Shown in pieces: positions 45,620 through 57,343 of a DNA stretch of 64,000 nt. The stretch is from Turritopsis dohrnii (Eukaryota > Cnidaria > Hydrozoa > Anthoathecata > Oceaniidae). Position numbers and translations under genes: made by a program. The notes under the pieces were generated by a model. It did no database searches, was not told the origin of the DNA, and saw only the letters and a list, made by a program, of their open reading frames with translations. Location: positions 1,240,001 through 1,304,000 of the forward strand of contig BQMF02000026.1 of assembly GCA_027922465.2 (NCBI GenBank), in the 5' to 3' direction. The first letter of the stretch is position 1, and each line of letters begins with the position of its first letter.

Positions 45620-45757
45620 TCAATTTCCTTTGGTAAACAAAGGGAGAGATGCTAGATCTTTACCCCAATCCACTTCATGTTCAACTACAACGTCTATGTT
45701 TGCTTCGATATCGTTTAATAAAAGAGAGATTTCACTAGTACTTCCTTCGGTAGCCAT
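45620..45757 (-). CDS. Possible second ORF of the ISL2EU-like element (first exon)
   Basis: Minus strand from ATG at 45757: about 45 codons, including EISLLLNDIEANIDVVV and W-G-K-D-L-A-S-L-P-L-F-T, then stop. ISL2EU elements commonly carry a second, oppositely placed gene (a YqaJ-like nuclease). The position near the right terminal repeat fits, but I cannot identify the fragment by sequence. Could be a truncated relic. Confidence 0.35.
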   Translation of the reverse strand: MATEGSTSEISLLLNDIEANIDVVVEHEVDWGKDLASLPLFTKGN

Positions 45758-46334
45758 GATAAATTTTAATGCTAGTACATTCAACCTCGTTTTCATGTTA
45801 CAGAAAATAATCTCGGGAAAGGTGTATTGGATTATATAGAAAAATAATAGAAAGACAATATTCTTACTCATTTTGATAAATAGGAAATAATGTTCAAAAA
45901 TCATAGTAACTTTCAAAAGCCTTTCAAACAAAGGGTTTTGTTAATTCAAAATATTTTTCCAAACAACACCTGTACACAGATCAATTCAGGAAATTTTGTT
46001 AATTCATTCTAAATATAGTTATATGAAGATTAAATTATGCTGAGTGATTGTTATTATATAGTTATATGGTTGTTTTCCGTTAACTAACAAAGATGTATTT
46101 TGTTAATTGAATTTTCACATCAATAAAACACGAAGAACTCGTAGTTAAAAAAAGAAAGCACTGAAGTCGAAGATAAGGGCTGCAATGCCTCCAGTGTTTG
46201 GGGTTCACTGGTTAAATCGTCCCCTGACTTCAATAAGTAAAATTCCATCATTTGTAACGAAATTTGGGATCGCGCAGGCCAATTAGTTGTTGTCAATTTA
46301 GGTGCGCAATTAGTCGCGCGAGAGAGATTTCTTT

Positions 46335-46615
46335 GTGTCAAGGCCTGCGCTAATGATTTTGATTTAAAAATCAGGGCTCACAAAGAGTTGTTGCAAAGTG
46401 CAACAAGAAAACATCTTACTGAGAAAAACAGAAGGGAACGAAATCAGAGTCAAACTGTCGGAACATCTGGATTACGTATCGCTGAAGAAGTTTTATCATC
46501 CTCCGATGATGAACTGGAATCTGACTCAGCTGAATCTTTTGATACAGAAGATTCATATATGAAGACAGTACTGTGTAATTTTCTCTTTGTTTTTAACTTT
46601 TTTACGCTATTTTGA
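46335..46615 (+). CDS. Charged ORF inside the outer element, unrecognised
   Basis: The plus-strand frame, open from before 46388, reads KELLQSATRKHLTEKNRRER...GLRIAEEVLSSSDDELESD...FDTEDSYMK and then becomes hydrophobic and stops. The basic then acidic Ser-rich composition resembles N-terminal parts of transposon proteins or nuclear factors. A donor-like site may follow 'atatgaag'. No family is recognised. Confidence 0.25.
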
Positions 46616-46619
46616 AAGT

Positions 46620-47040
46620 ATTTGCAAGGTTGCAGTTTCGAAAAAATAATCTTTTATCAAAAAAATTAGCCAGCCAGGTGGTGACCAGTTAATAGATCTT
46701 TACTTTGATTCAAAAACTTCAAAGCAAAACAATGGAAAGTAACAATTTTTCAGGTTTTATTTTACCACTTTGTTATCTTTCAAATAGATTTAATCATCGA
46801 AGTTATCTTGAGATTTAACATTTTACATTCCAAATCTTCAAAAACATTATTTTGTTTTATTTCTTGTTTCATTTCTTGTTACATTCACTCTCTGTGATCA
46901 TCTCATTATTTTTACATTATTACACATTTAAAAATTGACTTGATTATCATACAGAATAAGTTGGAAAAAATTCATCACACGTCATCGCACATCTCTCAAC
47001 AATTTAGACGAGCGCACGTCATAACTGATATTGTCAATTG
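46620..47040. other. No supported gene
   Basis: AT-rich right arm of the outer hAT-like element. Confidence 0.3.
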
Positions 47041-47088
47041 AGGCGTGCGATGACCGCACGTCTGCTAATTTTCTTACGACCAGGCCTG

Positions 47089-47568
47089 ACATATCTGAAT
47101 TCTTCGACCAGGCAGTTTGCCATTATTCACATTTATGTGTGCCATTGTAGCGAAAATATAATTTTCTTTAATGAGAAGACCAAACATAAATTGTTGAAGT
47201 TGTTAAAGATGTCTACACTCTCAAAAGATGTTGTTGTTATCGCGACTGCAGCATTATTTTGAAAACTCAATATGTATAATTACAGGTAGCACGCATTAGC
47301 GTTTATAATGAACTGACTACCTGGTTCTCATTCAGTTAGAGATAAAAGAAACAATAATTTGTTCTCAAGTTGCTACAAATAGAAACCGTCTGTGATAATT
47401 CTTTTTTGTTTAAGTTGTTCGACCAATGTTATGTGAAATGAACATGGTTCACATTCAGTTTAAGAAAAAAGAAAAAAAGTTTGCTTTAATGCTACTACCA
47501 ATAGAAACTGTCCTTTACAATTCCTTTTTTGAGTTGTTCAATTGATTATGTGACAGTTTGAGGGAAAA
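47089..47568. other. No supported gene
   Basis: Contains two diverged direct repeats of about 120 bp ('ggttctcattcagtt...gctacaaatagaaaccgtct' at about 47320 and 47440), also echoed at 53510-53580. Confidence 0.4.
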
Positions 47569-47942
47569 TCATAACAAGTGATATCACTGATAAATTAATC
47601 AGTAATTTATCAGAAATTTATCAGTAATAATCAGTAATACTGATAAATAATCAGTAATTTGTTCAATTTATCAGTAATTCGTTCGATTATCAGTAGCTCG
47701 TTTGATTTATCAGTAATTTGTTCGATGAATCAGTAATACTGATAAATAATCACTAATACTTATAAATTACTGATTATTTATCAGTAATACTGATTATTTA
47801 CCGATTATTTTATCAGTAATTACTGATTCATCGAACAAATTAATGATAAATCGAACGAATTACTGATTAAACCTATTGTTTTCTAATCAGTAATTTACTG
47901 ATAAATTTATCAGAAATTATCACTTGTTATGATTTTCCCTCA
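47569..47942. mobile_element. Foldback MITE, CAGTAAT-rich
   Basis: The left end TGAGGGAAAATCATAACAAG is mirrored at the right end. The interior is almost entirely made of ATCAGTAAT/ATTACTGAT words, so the whole element can fold on itself. No ORF. Confidence 0.8.
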
Positions 47943-47963
47943 CATATATTGGTATATTCCTTA

Positions 47964-48243
47964 GGGGAAAATGTTTATCAGAATTTTAATCAACATTTGA
48001 GTAGAGTGATATAGAATCAAAAACGCAATTCATTAGATTCAGATAAGTGATTCACTGGAATCGGAAAAGTGTTTCATTAGAATCTAAAAAGCGATTCATT
48101 AGAATCGGAAAAGCGATTCAGTGAAGCGGAAAAGCAATTATTTGAAGCTAAAAATTGATTTTAAAGAATGGCTTTTTAGCTTCAAATAATCAATTAATTG
48201 ATTAAGCGATTCTAATCGCTTTTTCGCTTGTTATCCTTTTCCC
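47964..48243. mobile_element. MITE with TTA duplication and internal AAAGCGATTC repeats
   Basis: Flanked by TTA on both sides (47961-47963 and 48244-48246). Ends GGGGAAAATG...CTTTTCCC resemble those of the neighbouring foldback element. Inside, about five copies of an 18-21-bp motif 'aaaagcgattcattagaatc' occur in tandem and one inverted. Confidence 0.65.
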
Positions 48244-48292
48244 TTAAACCCTCACATGTGAGAGGATGCTCACAAACAACTGTGTGTATATA

Positions 48293-48912
48293 CAGTACAC
48301 ATCCGTTAATTCGAATGCCGCTTAATTCGAACATTCTTTATTTCGAACAAATTCTTCAGTCCCTTGAGTTTGGTCTAGTAAAGTCTTACATTTTGTGCCG
48401 TTTAATTCGAACTCCGTTAATTCGTACATTTCGTTAATTCGAACAGTTTTTTCAGTCCTTAGGCTAAAAAACACTCATTAATTTGAACTTTTGGGCACTA
48501 TTAATCTACAACTGTAGTGAAAATGAAGACATTTTTCTTATGGTGGTAAAATTGCCTTCTTTATCACCAAGATTAACTATTTTTCCGTTACTTCCACTTT
48601 GCAGCTACTTCTACTTCTACCTTGAGTACAATAAATCAGCAGCTCTTCTTCAATCCCAGAATCCATGACTTTGCAGAGCGTTGTAAAACGCTCTGTTCTG
48701 AAATCATTTGATTCCGGAAACACTCGATTTTTAAGACATGCTAATGTTTTTTTCTTTTATTCTTTCTTTCTTGTTTGTTGTTGACATGCAAGAAAGATGT
48801 AAGAAATTCTATCCGAATTCTTATTTTTCCCAATTATCCGATAATTCGAACATTCGTTAATTCAAACAAATTTTTCGGTCCCTTGGGTGTACGAATTAAC
48901 GGATGTGTACTG
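48293..48912. mobile_element. Tigger/pogo-like non-autonomous element
   Basis: 620 bp starting CAGTACACATCCGTTAATTC and ending GAATTAACGGATGTGTACTG, flanked by TA on both sides. TTAATTCGAAC words recur near both ends. CAGT...CGTTAATTCGAAC is the terminal style of Tigger/pogo elements. No transposase frame inside. Confidence 0.8.
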
Positions 48913-49206
48913 TACTGTCAACACCACGGTTGATACAAAATTTTTAATAGGATTTTGTGTCAGTTATTATGGCTTTTGGTTGGTTTTGAGGTTTCACAAG
49001 GTTATTATGTAAACCATGTTTCAGTTTATCACACATTGGAAATGGGAAGAAAAAATGAACAACAATAATAATAATGAACAATATTATAATAAAAAAGGGC
49101 ACTCTTGACACCGCACCGAGAACCGTTAAAAATATTTTTTATTTCCTTAATTGAATATTTAGCTGTGATCATTTTATATGTTATAGGAAATAATGATTTT
49201 CAAATA

Positions 49207-50372
49207 CCATCAATCGTCCTAACTTCGGACATCCTTCCAAACTTCGGACATAAAAAAAACATATCCGCAAAATACAAACCACATCAATAATAATCCATAC
49301 TGCACTGTCAATTTAACTAAATTCAAAACTTATTATAACTAAACTTAACAAACGCAAACTTTTGAGTCAACTGTACCCTTGAGACACACGTTGCACGGAG
49401 ATAATCTCTGAGCTTCGCAATGTGATTATGTATGTGATTTAAGGCTCCATCTAAACAATGGATCCATGGAATTCACACAGACCTTTCAAATTGCACATAT
49501 TTATCAAGATTTGTTCGGCATTTTAATACTTTCCGCATTCCGCTTACAAAATATTGCTCGAACTACGTCATTGTTCATTAGTACGCATGTGCAAAACTTT
49601 TTGATCAAGAAATATATTTCTTTTGCGTGCGAAAAAAATATAGTTGAACTTTGTTCAACTTTGATAGTTTGTTTCGCGCGAAATGTCAGTATCCACTCAT
49701 CAAAATTTGCCTTCGACTCAATGCCATATTGTTCTGAACAAATTTCTTTGAGAACTACTTTTCAGTTCTTAAATAGTGGAAATAAACATAGCAAAAATTT
49801 TCTTGAGTCAAGAAATTCTTTCTCTGCGAAGATTTTTCTCTGCGAACTTTTCTAAGTGGGAATCGGCCTTTAAGAAAGGCGCTTTCCACTTCACAAAAAT
49901 TTTCCATGGATCAACAAAAATACGTTCTTTCTCTAGCATTTGCATGTTCCGTTTCTTTCTGTGGATCCTCAATCAGCAAAAGTCCTGAGAATGAGGTGAT
50001 ATTTTGTGAAAAACAACGACAAAACCACAATCTTTCAAAATGCCATTTCGTGTGTTTGTGACACAAATTCATTATTAACCTTCACGCTGTAAGATGATTG
50101 AATTCTGGCAAAATTACTTGTTTTGGTGATACTCTAGGGGATATATATATATATAGATTTTTTTGTAAAAAATTAAAAAAATGCACCATTAACATTATAA
50201 CGGCGATTCTTCACGCTTATTGCGTTTCAACATATTTTATCTGCTTTATCTAAACATTTTAGTATTTGTTGTGACTTGGCTTCAGTGGTTATGTACATTT
50301 CGTTTACCTGGCTTCAGTTTATTTATCGTGTCCGAAGTTTGGAAGGATGTCCGAAGTTAGGATGATTGACGG
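49207..50372. mobile_element. TA-flanked inverted-repeat element A (CTTCGGAC family)
   Basis: 1166 bp; ends CCATCAATCGTCCTAACTTC...GAAGTTAGGATGATTGACGG, TA on both flanks, and a doubled CTTCGGACATCC/CTTCGGACA subterminal motif. No transposase. It is the least disturbed copy in the window and shows the empty sites for the insertions present in copies B and C. Confidence 0.85.
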
Positions 50373-50453
50373 TAATGTGTATATAAGGGAATTGTGTAAT
50401 TAAGAAGATGTCCTAAAATGGTCCCTCCCTTCCTTGTGGGTTTACCTTTACGC

Positions 50454-50789
50454 TGTGGATATTCGTCCGCACTTTTATAAAGTGTGGACAAATAATTTTG
50501 AAGTTATTCGTCCGCACCTTTAGAGAGTGCCATAAAATCCGTTAGAAGATAATTTAAATATATTTAAAGTAGTGGTATAGCTTGTGAATAAGATTGCACT
50601 ATGGTGAAAGAGATTGCGAATGGGGTTCATTTTTTTACAATTGCAGAATTAGAAGAATCTGTTAAAAGTTACGAAAGAACGTCTAACACATTGTTTGCCG
50701 TAAATTAGTGCGGACGAATAACTTCAAAATTATTCGTCCGCACTTTTATTATATAAATAATAATAAAAGTGCGCACGAATATCCACTTC
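50454..50789. mobile_element. Foldback MITE, ATTCGTCCGCAC family
   Basis: Ends GTGGATATTCGTCCGCACTT...AAGTGCGCACGAATATCCAC. The word TTATTCGTCCGCAC recurs internally in both orientations. No ORF; target duplication unclear. Confidence 0.7.
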
Positions 50790-51577
50790 GTTAACTTTAA
50801 GGAATGGTTTATATTAAAGAAAAAAGGAGAACCTAAATCCAACCCACCTCCCAAAATTCAGCTGCCTGACCATACCATTTATTTTTATTTTGCATTTTTT
50901 CACTGATTTCTTCCCTTACTTTTGCCATTTTCAAAACAAGAAGGAAGAAGGAAAGTCTTTGTTTCACGTGCACACTTTGCCACACTCTGCGCTGCAATTT
51001 TTATTGCTAGACTGGGATCTTTTTTCCGGAAGCCTTATAGCCTGGTGTTTCACAGCCAGCGTTTCTTTCATGCCGTTGCGGCCATCTTACTTTGTTGAAC
51101 ACAAACAGGTGAAGTACAGCATCTTCTTTGTTTTCGCTAGTAATTTGTTGTTTCTCGTCTCAGTAAGTAAAAATAAATGAAACTAAGATCATGCAGTCAT
51201 TATTAATAAAATATAGAACTATTGCTCCTGGTCTACCTTAAACTTTTAACAAATAAAACAGAGAGGCATTTGATGTCAGAGAGATTATACACACAGGGTG
51301 GTTAACAGGGCTGGAAAAGCTGGAGAAAAGCTTGTTTTTGAGAAATGGGCTGGAAAAGCTGGGAAGGTCCCTTTTCCAAGGTAAAAGGCTGAAAAAGCTG
51401 GATTTTTAATTTTCGTGCACAATGTTTTTTTTTTTACTTTCAGGACATTAATCTTCTTGAAATTTCTATTTTTGCTATATATTTGCTACAAGTATCTAAT
51501 TTTCGGATTTTAAACAGGTTATGTTTAATTCTAATTCTAATATTTCTCATAGTGAGAATGTGTGATCAAATATATAT
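50790..51577. other. No supported gene
   Basis: A plus-strand open frame of 96 codons (50890-51180) is hydrophobic and Phe-rich, without recognisable features. GCTGGAAAAGCTGG-like repeats lie at 51310-51400. Confidence 0.3.
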
Positions 51578-51628
51578 CGTCTATTGTCCTAACTTCGGAC
51601 ATCCTTCCAAACTTCGGGACATAAAAAA

Positions 51629-52765
51629 CAGGGGTTGACAAATTTCTACAGCATTCGTACGTTGACGTACAAAATATATTTTTTTCACGTACGGCAAAAC
51701 ATTTTTAACGTACATATTTCAAATCAAAATATGTACGTCTTATGAAAATACATTAATGCAACAAAAAGTTTATTATCAATGTTTTATTATTCAGTTTTAC
51801 GTTCTTTCGCTTTTGTAGAATTTCAACTATTTTATCGACAGGTTGAAAAAGTTTGATTTTATGGTGGTAATTAGTTGGTGTAAATAGGGTCTAATCGTAA
51901 AACACCAGCAAATTAATATATTAAAAGACAAAAGAATTATACATGCCGTGAGCTGTGTTAACATATGTTTTTTTATAAGAGCTTGAAAAAACAGAAGAAA
52001 CAAATGTAGAAAAAAAAAACATGCGTTTTGTTAAAAAAAAATGTTTTTAATTATATATAATTTCATGAACCGAAAAATGAATTTGAACAAATAACTGCCT
52101 ATGGGAATAAGAAGGTCTGAACTGAGCTTTGCTAACAAGAATAATATGTCTATTTTGAAGAACTTTTTCTTCAAATTTTGATATTGATATCACTGATTAA
52201 ATATTTTATTTTTATTTTATCATCGCCCCTGTTAATGCACCAGTCGCTCCTTTTTTTTAGTAAAAAACAAATGCAGGTTGAGCTGCTTTGCCATGAGGAT
52301 GATTTGTTTTTCATTTGATTTCACAAACATGTTTCATCAATTATACAATGCCACGAAAGAATGAGCACGCATCGCGTCGCTCTTCTCCACGTAATTAACG
52401 ATAATATAATGATAATGTTTTTTGTCATGTTTTTTTTGTAACGGCGAAGAGCAAACAATTTTCCTTGCAATACATTAACATCTATTTGTTTAATGAATTC
52501 ATTGAATATTGTTAGGAGTAATGTAATATCCTGGAAGATACTCGTCTTCCAGTGTACTGAAAGAAAATGTCATTCATTTTATTCCCGTACAAAACAAGTA
52601 AAAAATAATGTACGCGACCTAATATCTAAAAAAAATTCACGTACAAAATAATGGCTAGTTGGCGTTCGTGCACGAACAAGTAATGTTTTTTAATCGTACG
52701 TCGACATCGAAAAAGGCCTAATATTTGTACGTCACGTACGCACGTACACGATTTGTCAACCCCTG
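51629..52765. mobile_element. hAT-like non-autonomous element, 1137 bp
   Basis: Ends CAGGGGTTGACAAATTTCTA...ATTTGTCAACCCCTG, with GTACGT-rich subterminal palindromes on both sides. It interrupts the 'gacataaaaaaaacatatcc' site seen whole in copy A, duplicating the A run. No ORF. Confidence 0.75.
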
Positions 52766-52937
52766 AAAAAAGACATATCCGCAAAATACAAACCACATCA
52801 GTAAAAGTCCATACTGCACTGTGAGTTAAACTATAAATCTAAAACTTGTCATAACTAAACTCAAACAAAAATGAAACACTTAAATTAGTTGACTGCACCC
52901 TTGAGACTAACATGATTTATAATTAATACCCGTTTAA

Positions 52938-53055
52938 AGGTGAATATCCACTATGGATACTTGTCAACGGACCGGACCGGATCGGTTCACAAAACAATAG
53001 ACCACGTGAATATATTACGTAATATTACACAATTATCCTAAGTGGATATTCCCCT
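52938..53055. mobile_element. Short TTAA-flanked MITE, 118 bp
   Basis: Ends AGGTGAATATCCAC...GTGGATATTCCCC, flanked by TTAA (52934-52937 and 53056-53059). Copy A has the single uninterrupted TTTAAGGCTC site. TTAA duplication is the piggyBac type. Confidence 0.7.
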
Positions 53056-53775
53056 TTAAGGCTCTATTTAAACAACAGATCTAATAGAATTCACGCAGAC
53101 GTTTTAGATAGCACATATGTATTGTGTTCTTAGGCATTTTAAAGCATTTTCTGAAGAATGTCTAAAAAGCGCATTTTACTTTAAGTAATGGAATTTTAGA
53201 AGACATCAATAAAAGTCCTGGGAATGAAGTGATATTAGAGAGCTTACGCAACTGCGATTCTAGGCGGCAGTGTGAACCAGATGATGAGAAATTCAAGGAG
53301 ATCGTGAAATAACGTTGCAGATACCAATCCGCCGTGTGGTTTCCACGCCGGAAAAGTAATGAATTTACCGTGGCGGTAGAACATACGCAGGTACTCATTA
53401 CATAGAGAAGAGTATTGTAAAATCATCATACGCAATTGATTAGTATCAAAGAAAAAGTCGAAAAAATTTCGCTAAATGATATTCAATGCTTGGTTCTCTG
53501 GTTACCTGGTTCTCATTCAGTTGCAGATTAAAGTTGCAATAGTTATTTCAAAAGTTAATACAAGTAGAAACCCTCTGCTATAATACTATTTTAAGTTGTT
53601 CGACAAGATTGCTATTGCAATCCCTTGCGGATGACATTTATCGTTATTATTAAGATTTGATAAGCCGAAAGGCCAGCCAACATATATTTCGATAATAAGT
53701 ATTTTTAGTACACTTAACTATAAGAATAGAATATATATGATAATATGTTATATAGTAAGATATATAAGCTTCAAT

Positions 53776-54931
53776 ATCTCCCCTTCTAGGATCGGAGCGT
53801 AAAAGCATCTCCTCTACTAGGGGAATCATTGTCCATTGTGCATTTAACAGTTTAGTATACTGTTAGTAAGTAGTCTACTCATTAAGCCCAGGCTTATTGA
53901 AGTCCTGAAGTTCCTTCAAGGCTCATGGAACTCGTGTTGCTGTGACAGGACGAGATGCTGTTGGCATGAATGGTGGGGCCTCTGCGTTCAGGTTGGATGT
54001 TGTTGGTGTCATAACCTCAGGTGTAACGTGTGGAATCTGAGGTCCTTGATTAGCAGTGGTGTTGATCCTTAAGAAGGGTGGGTTTCGTAGTGATAAGCGC
54101 CCAGATCCATTCAATCTTTCCCGATACTGACGGAAGGGTAAAGCTTCAACGATCCGACCTGTACGTGTCCATCTCTTGTTGCCTTTGGTTGATTGTGGGT
54201 CGTGAATAAGGACTTGGTCTCCTACTGTGAGTGGTTGTATATCCTGTGGTTGTTGAGCCGTTGTTTTGGCATGAACTGCTACAGAGTTGCGCTCTCTTTG
54301 CTTTGCGAGGATTAGCCACTTCTTGTTGAGGCGGAGGTTGCTTTGGTTGTTTGGCATGTGGTCTCGAAGTTTTCTGTGGAAGAGTATTTGAGCAGGGCTG
54401 AGACCAATTCCTGAAAGCGGTGTGTTTTGGTGTTGAAGAATGGCACAGGCAGCACGGTCGTTATTCAAGGAGCCTCGGATGGTGTTCCCATGATTATGCG
54501 CTTTGCTGTCTTGACGGCAAGTTCAGCACGTCCATTTGATTAAGCATAACCTTTTGACGAAAGGCGGTGGTGAATGCCCCATTCTTTAAGGAAAGTGTCA
54601 AATATGTCAGATTTGAACTGTGGTCCATCATCACTGGCGATTTCTTCTTGAACTCCGTAGGAAATGAATAGCTGGCGAAGATGAGATACGAGCGATTCTG
54701 CTTTTGTATGAGTAGGGAAATGTTAAATAATCAACCTGCAGCTAAAACGGTCAACTACTGCAAGGTACGATTGTTCCTCTGTCTCGAAGTAATCAGCACA
54801 CAATTGTTGAAATGGCCAGTCTGGTGAGGGTGTTTCGATCATTGGCTTGGCTGGCAGGCTGGGTGCGATTTGGTTGCAGGGTTGACATGTAGAGCGATGA
54901 AGTTGTATACTAGCATTCATACCCGGCCAAT
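53776..54931 (-). pseudogene. Ty3/gypsy integrase
   Basis: Minus strand from 54931: YWPGMNASI...C-Q-P-C (H2C2-type finger), then W-P-F-Q-Q-L-C-A-D-Y-F (first D), A-S-D-D-G-P-Q-F (second D, about 54620) and S-N-G-R-A-E-L-A-V-K (E, about 54520). A TAA at 54724-54726 and a frame change near 54480 break it. The C-terminal part (54468-53923) contains TPLSGIGLSPAQILFHRKLR and a basic V-L-I-H-D-P segment, and ends near the 3' LTR. Confidence 0.85.
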
Positions 54932-54932
54932 A

Positions 54933-55772
54933 CACTCATTTTTTTTTATAAGCATTTCGGTAAATTTCGGCTGAAGCTCACTATGCTTAAGTAAAGCTCA
55001 ATTTTGAGCCTCGACTTATGCTTAACCCTATGCTTGGTAAAAAAATTATGAAGGAGGGGGGGGGGGGGGGTAAAAATTTTCGTGCATTTTCCCCTCTCTT
55101 TAATCTTGAGAGAAATGACAAATCTCCTATTGAAATTCGCGAGGAGCAAGAAGAAGTTGTCCAAGCATTAGCTGACGAAACTGAACTCGTCACTAACGAA
55201 GAACAGGATAATGCGGACGACAGAGGCAACATTTTTGATATTATTGACAGTTTGGTTCTCTCGTGAGAAAGAATAACATATTTTTCCTTTTCCAAGAAAG
55301 TTGTTTTGTTCATACTGTTATTTTTGTTTGCTAATATGCATTGAAAATATGCATAATTTACTTCTGTTTTAGTCGGTTTCATTGATCTCAAAGTAACTTT
55401 CAGCGTCTTAGATTTTTTAAACAGATATTTTAGTCATATGAGTCACTTTTACTGTGTAAAGATTTATTAATATTTTAGAGGATATTTTATTTTTTACGTT
55501 CACAAAAACGAAAAGCTTATTGTCAGTTTAGAAAGTGTACATTCTTTAGAGACCAAGTTGTGTTATTTATAAGAGATTAAACAAAATAAAATCACCAATT
55601 TTGTTTGTAATTCTCTTCTTCATTCTTCTGTTATTTTCTGAAGTTTTGGAAATTATGATTCTAAAAATTTCTTTGGCTGTGCCTCAAGGTATGCTTAGCA
55701 TATGCTTAATTTTTCTGGAAATTTGAGCTTCAGTATGCTTATAAACGTTATGCTTATAAAAAAAAATGAGTG
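54933..55772. mobile_element. TA-flanked inverted-repeat element, 840 bp
   Basis: Ends CACTCATTTTTTTTTATAAG...CTTATAAAAAAAAATGAGTG with TA on both sides (54931-54932 and 55773-55774), then a second inverted block TGAAGCTCA/TGAGCTTCA. An internal plus-strand frame (55018-55266) reads NLERNDKSPIEIREEQEEVV then acidic residues; it may be the tail of a lost transposase. Sits where the Ty3 reverse transcriptase should be. Confidence 0.75.
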
Positions 55773-55774
55773 TA

Positions 55775-56003
55775 CACTGTCTGATTGGCACAGGTTCATA
55801 CTACTATGTCCCTGGTGAGCAGCATGAAGATTGTTGAGAACCAGACAAGTTGATGTTTGGTTAGTTTGAGCAATGGTAGGTGACGAGTCCCTGCTAGACA
55901 AAGGGTGGCGCCACTGTCTGGAAATGCTTCAATGGTTGACGATGTTGAGTTCTTGAAACGTGGTAGAGAAGGTGCCATCGTGATTTTGATCAATTCGTCA
56001 CTG
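55775..56003 (-). pseudogene. Ty3/gypsy aspartic protease fragment
   Basis: The minus-strand frame contains F-P-D-S-G-A-T-L-C-L-A-G, the D-S/T-G-A active-site turn of a retroelement aspartic protease. The flap and second half are partly preserved before the deletion point. Confidence 0.75.
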
Positions 56004-56334
56004 TCATGGCGCCGTAGTATAGTGGTTATCACTCTCGTATTTCATGCGGGAGACCGGGGTTCAATTCCCCTTGGCAGCGATTCACCATGCGCGAGTGAAT
56101 GAACCATAGCGCCAGGTTGACCCATGCCATGTGAGGGAAATTGGGTAGATGATACTTCGGTGTTGCAGGAGGTAATCCAGAAGAGCACAGGCCCTTGATT
56201 GGGTTTGTGTCACTCATGAGAGTGTCAAATACTTCGGAGCTTCCAACCTAAGCCGTGGCCCCTCCTGGAAAGCAGATGCAATAGCAACTGAGCGAGGCTA
56301 GCCACGTAAAACAATACCAAATAAATAAATAGAT
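56004..56334 (+). mobile_element. tRNA-derived SINE, complete copy
   Basis: The head (56008-56081) has the A box TAGTATAGTGGTTATC, a seven-base anticodon loop ATTTCAT (TTC, Glu type) closed by CTCGT/GCGGG, and the B box GGTTCAATTCC. The body shares CATGTGAGGGAAATTGGGTAG, CTCATGAGAGTG and GGCTAGCCAC with the copy at 4298. The tail is (AAATA)n. It lies within the Ty3 element between gag and protease, so it inserted after the Ty3 element did. Confidence 0.85.
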
Positions 56335-57343
56335 AAAGAGCACTGCTGACTCTTTGAGGAGATATGGCACGCACTTGTTCTTTCTTCTTTTGACAAACTC
56401 TTGCGAAGTGGTTTGGAATTTCACAGTTATGACAAGGGCGGTCATTGGTGTTCTTTTGACCGTGGTCGTAGGATCCGCATCCTGGACATGGTCGTTTTCC
56501 ATTTGAAATTTTACCTTGAGCTTTGTAACGTGATTGCCTTTCTGCCATCACCTCGGCTGATGGGTTTTGAAGGGCTTGCTGATCACGAGATGCCGTTTCG
56601 AGGGCTTGGGCATGTTTAATTACCTCATCAAGGGTTTTGAGCTGACTGGCCTTGGCTAATATCTCAGTTTGGATCGTTTCTGCATACAATCCTCGGATGA
56701 ACTGATCTTTGATGTGTTCTTTCGAAATATCTTTTGTGCATTCTGGGCAGACGAATTTGCAATCAGGCGCAGATTTACGCAGCCTCACCAAGTAGTCCTG
56801 GATACTTTCGTCTTGATTTTGGATGATCGAAGAAAATGTCATTCGATGGACGCTTGGGTTTGCACGTTTGGTGACTGTAGACTCTATCTCTTTTAATAGA
56901 TCATCCTCAGAGACAGAGAAAATGTCTGATACTTTGTTAATGATCCTGTTTTGAACAGAGTTGTCATAGCAACTGTATAGCTGTGCAATAATTTGACTGC
57001 CGCTGATACCTGTAATTTGTTTGAAAACGTTCCATTCCATTACAAATTAACGATACTGTGGCATTGTCATGTCCATTGAAATAGTTGGTAATTTAGCAGA
57101 AGGAGCTTTGACTGCCAGGTTGGGTGCAGTGGGTGTGCTTTTATTACTACTGGTCTTACATTTCTTCAGTATCGAGAGGACATCGCCAAGCACTGAGATT
57201 CCATGTCAATTAGTATCTCTTGTGAGTTCTGGTAGAATGTTTTCAGTTATTCGGTTGTCCACAAATAACTTTGCGTAGGTTTTCGATTCTTTCTTTTAGA
57301 TTTGAGCGTTCTCAAAGAATTTTTCCCACTTTTGCAGCCCCAT
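56335..57343 (-). pseudogene. Ty3/gypsy gag
   Basis: Read on minus from just inside the 5' LTR: an early part with stops (G-L-Q-K-W-E-K-F-F), then an open frame from 57040 of about 235 codons: VFKQITGISGSQIIAQLYSC, FSSIIQNQDESIQDYLVRLR (capsid-like, with the 'Q...S...Y..RL' pattern) and a zinc knuckle C-H-N-C-E-I-P-N-H-F-A-R-V-C (CX2CX4HX4C). The frame then runs into the SINE. Gag forms the particle that packages the element RNA. Confidence 0.85.

Larger units (their letters stand above)
41266..45825 (+). mobile_element. ISL2EU-like DNA transposon, 4.56 kb
   Basis: Terminal inverted repeats start ACACCTTTCCCGAGATTATT and continue TC(C/T)GTAACATGAAAACGAGG + TTG(G/A)ATGTAC, about 54 bp with two mismatches. 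Both flanks are AT, the 2-bp duplication typical of ISL2EU elements of the PIF-Harbinger/IS5-like group. It contains a THAP + DDE transposase (43568-45121) and, on the opposite strand near the right end, a second short ORF. A 2-kb tRNA/ribozyme-like array has inserted just upstream of the transposase. Confidence 0.85.
40670..47088. mobile_element. Outer hAT-like element holding a nest of insertions
   Basis: Perfect 17-bp terminal inverted repeat CAGGCCTGGTCGTAAGA at 40670 and 47088, with the flanks ACATG (left) and ACATA (right), a near-match to the 5-bp duplication seen at the other hAT element. Subterminal words such as GCGTGCGATC and GCACGC repeat inside both ends, and a second end-like copy (CAGGCCTTTTCATAACAGGC) sits at 40934. 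After removing the 4.56-kb inner element about 1.86 kb remains, with no recognisable transposase. Confidence 0.65.

Noticed and set aside
50890..51180. 96-codon Phe-rich plus ORF
   Set aside because: No recognisable motif and no splice support; composition matches AT-rich chance frames.
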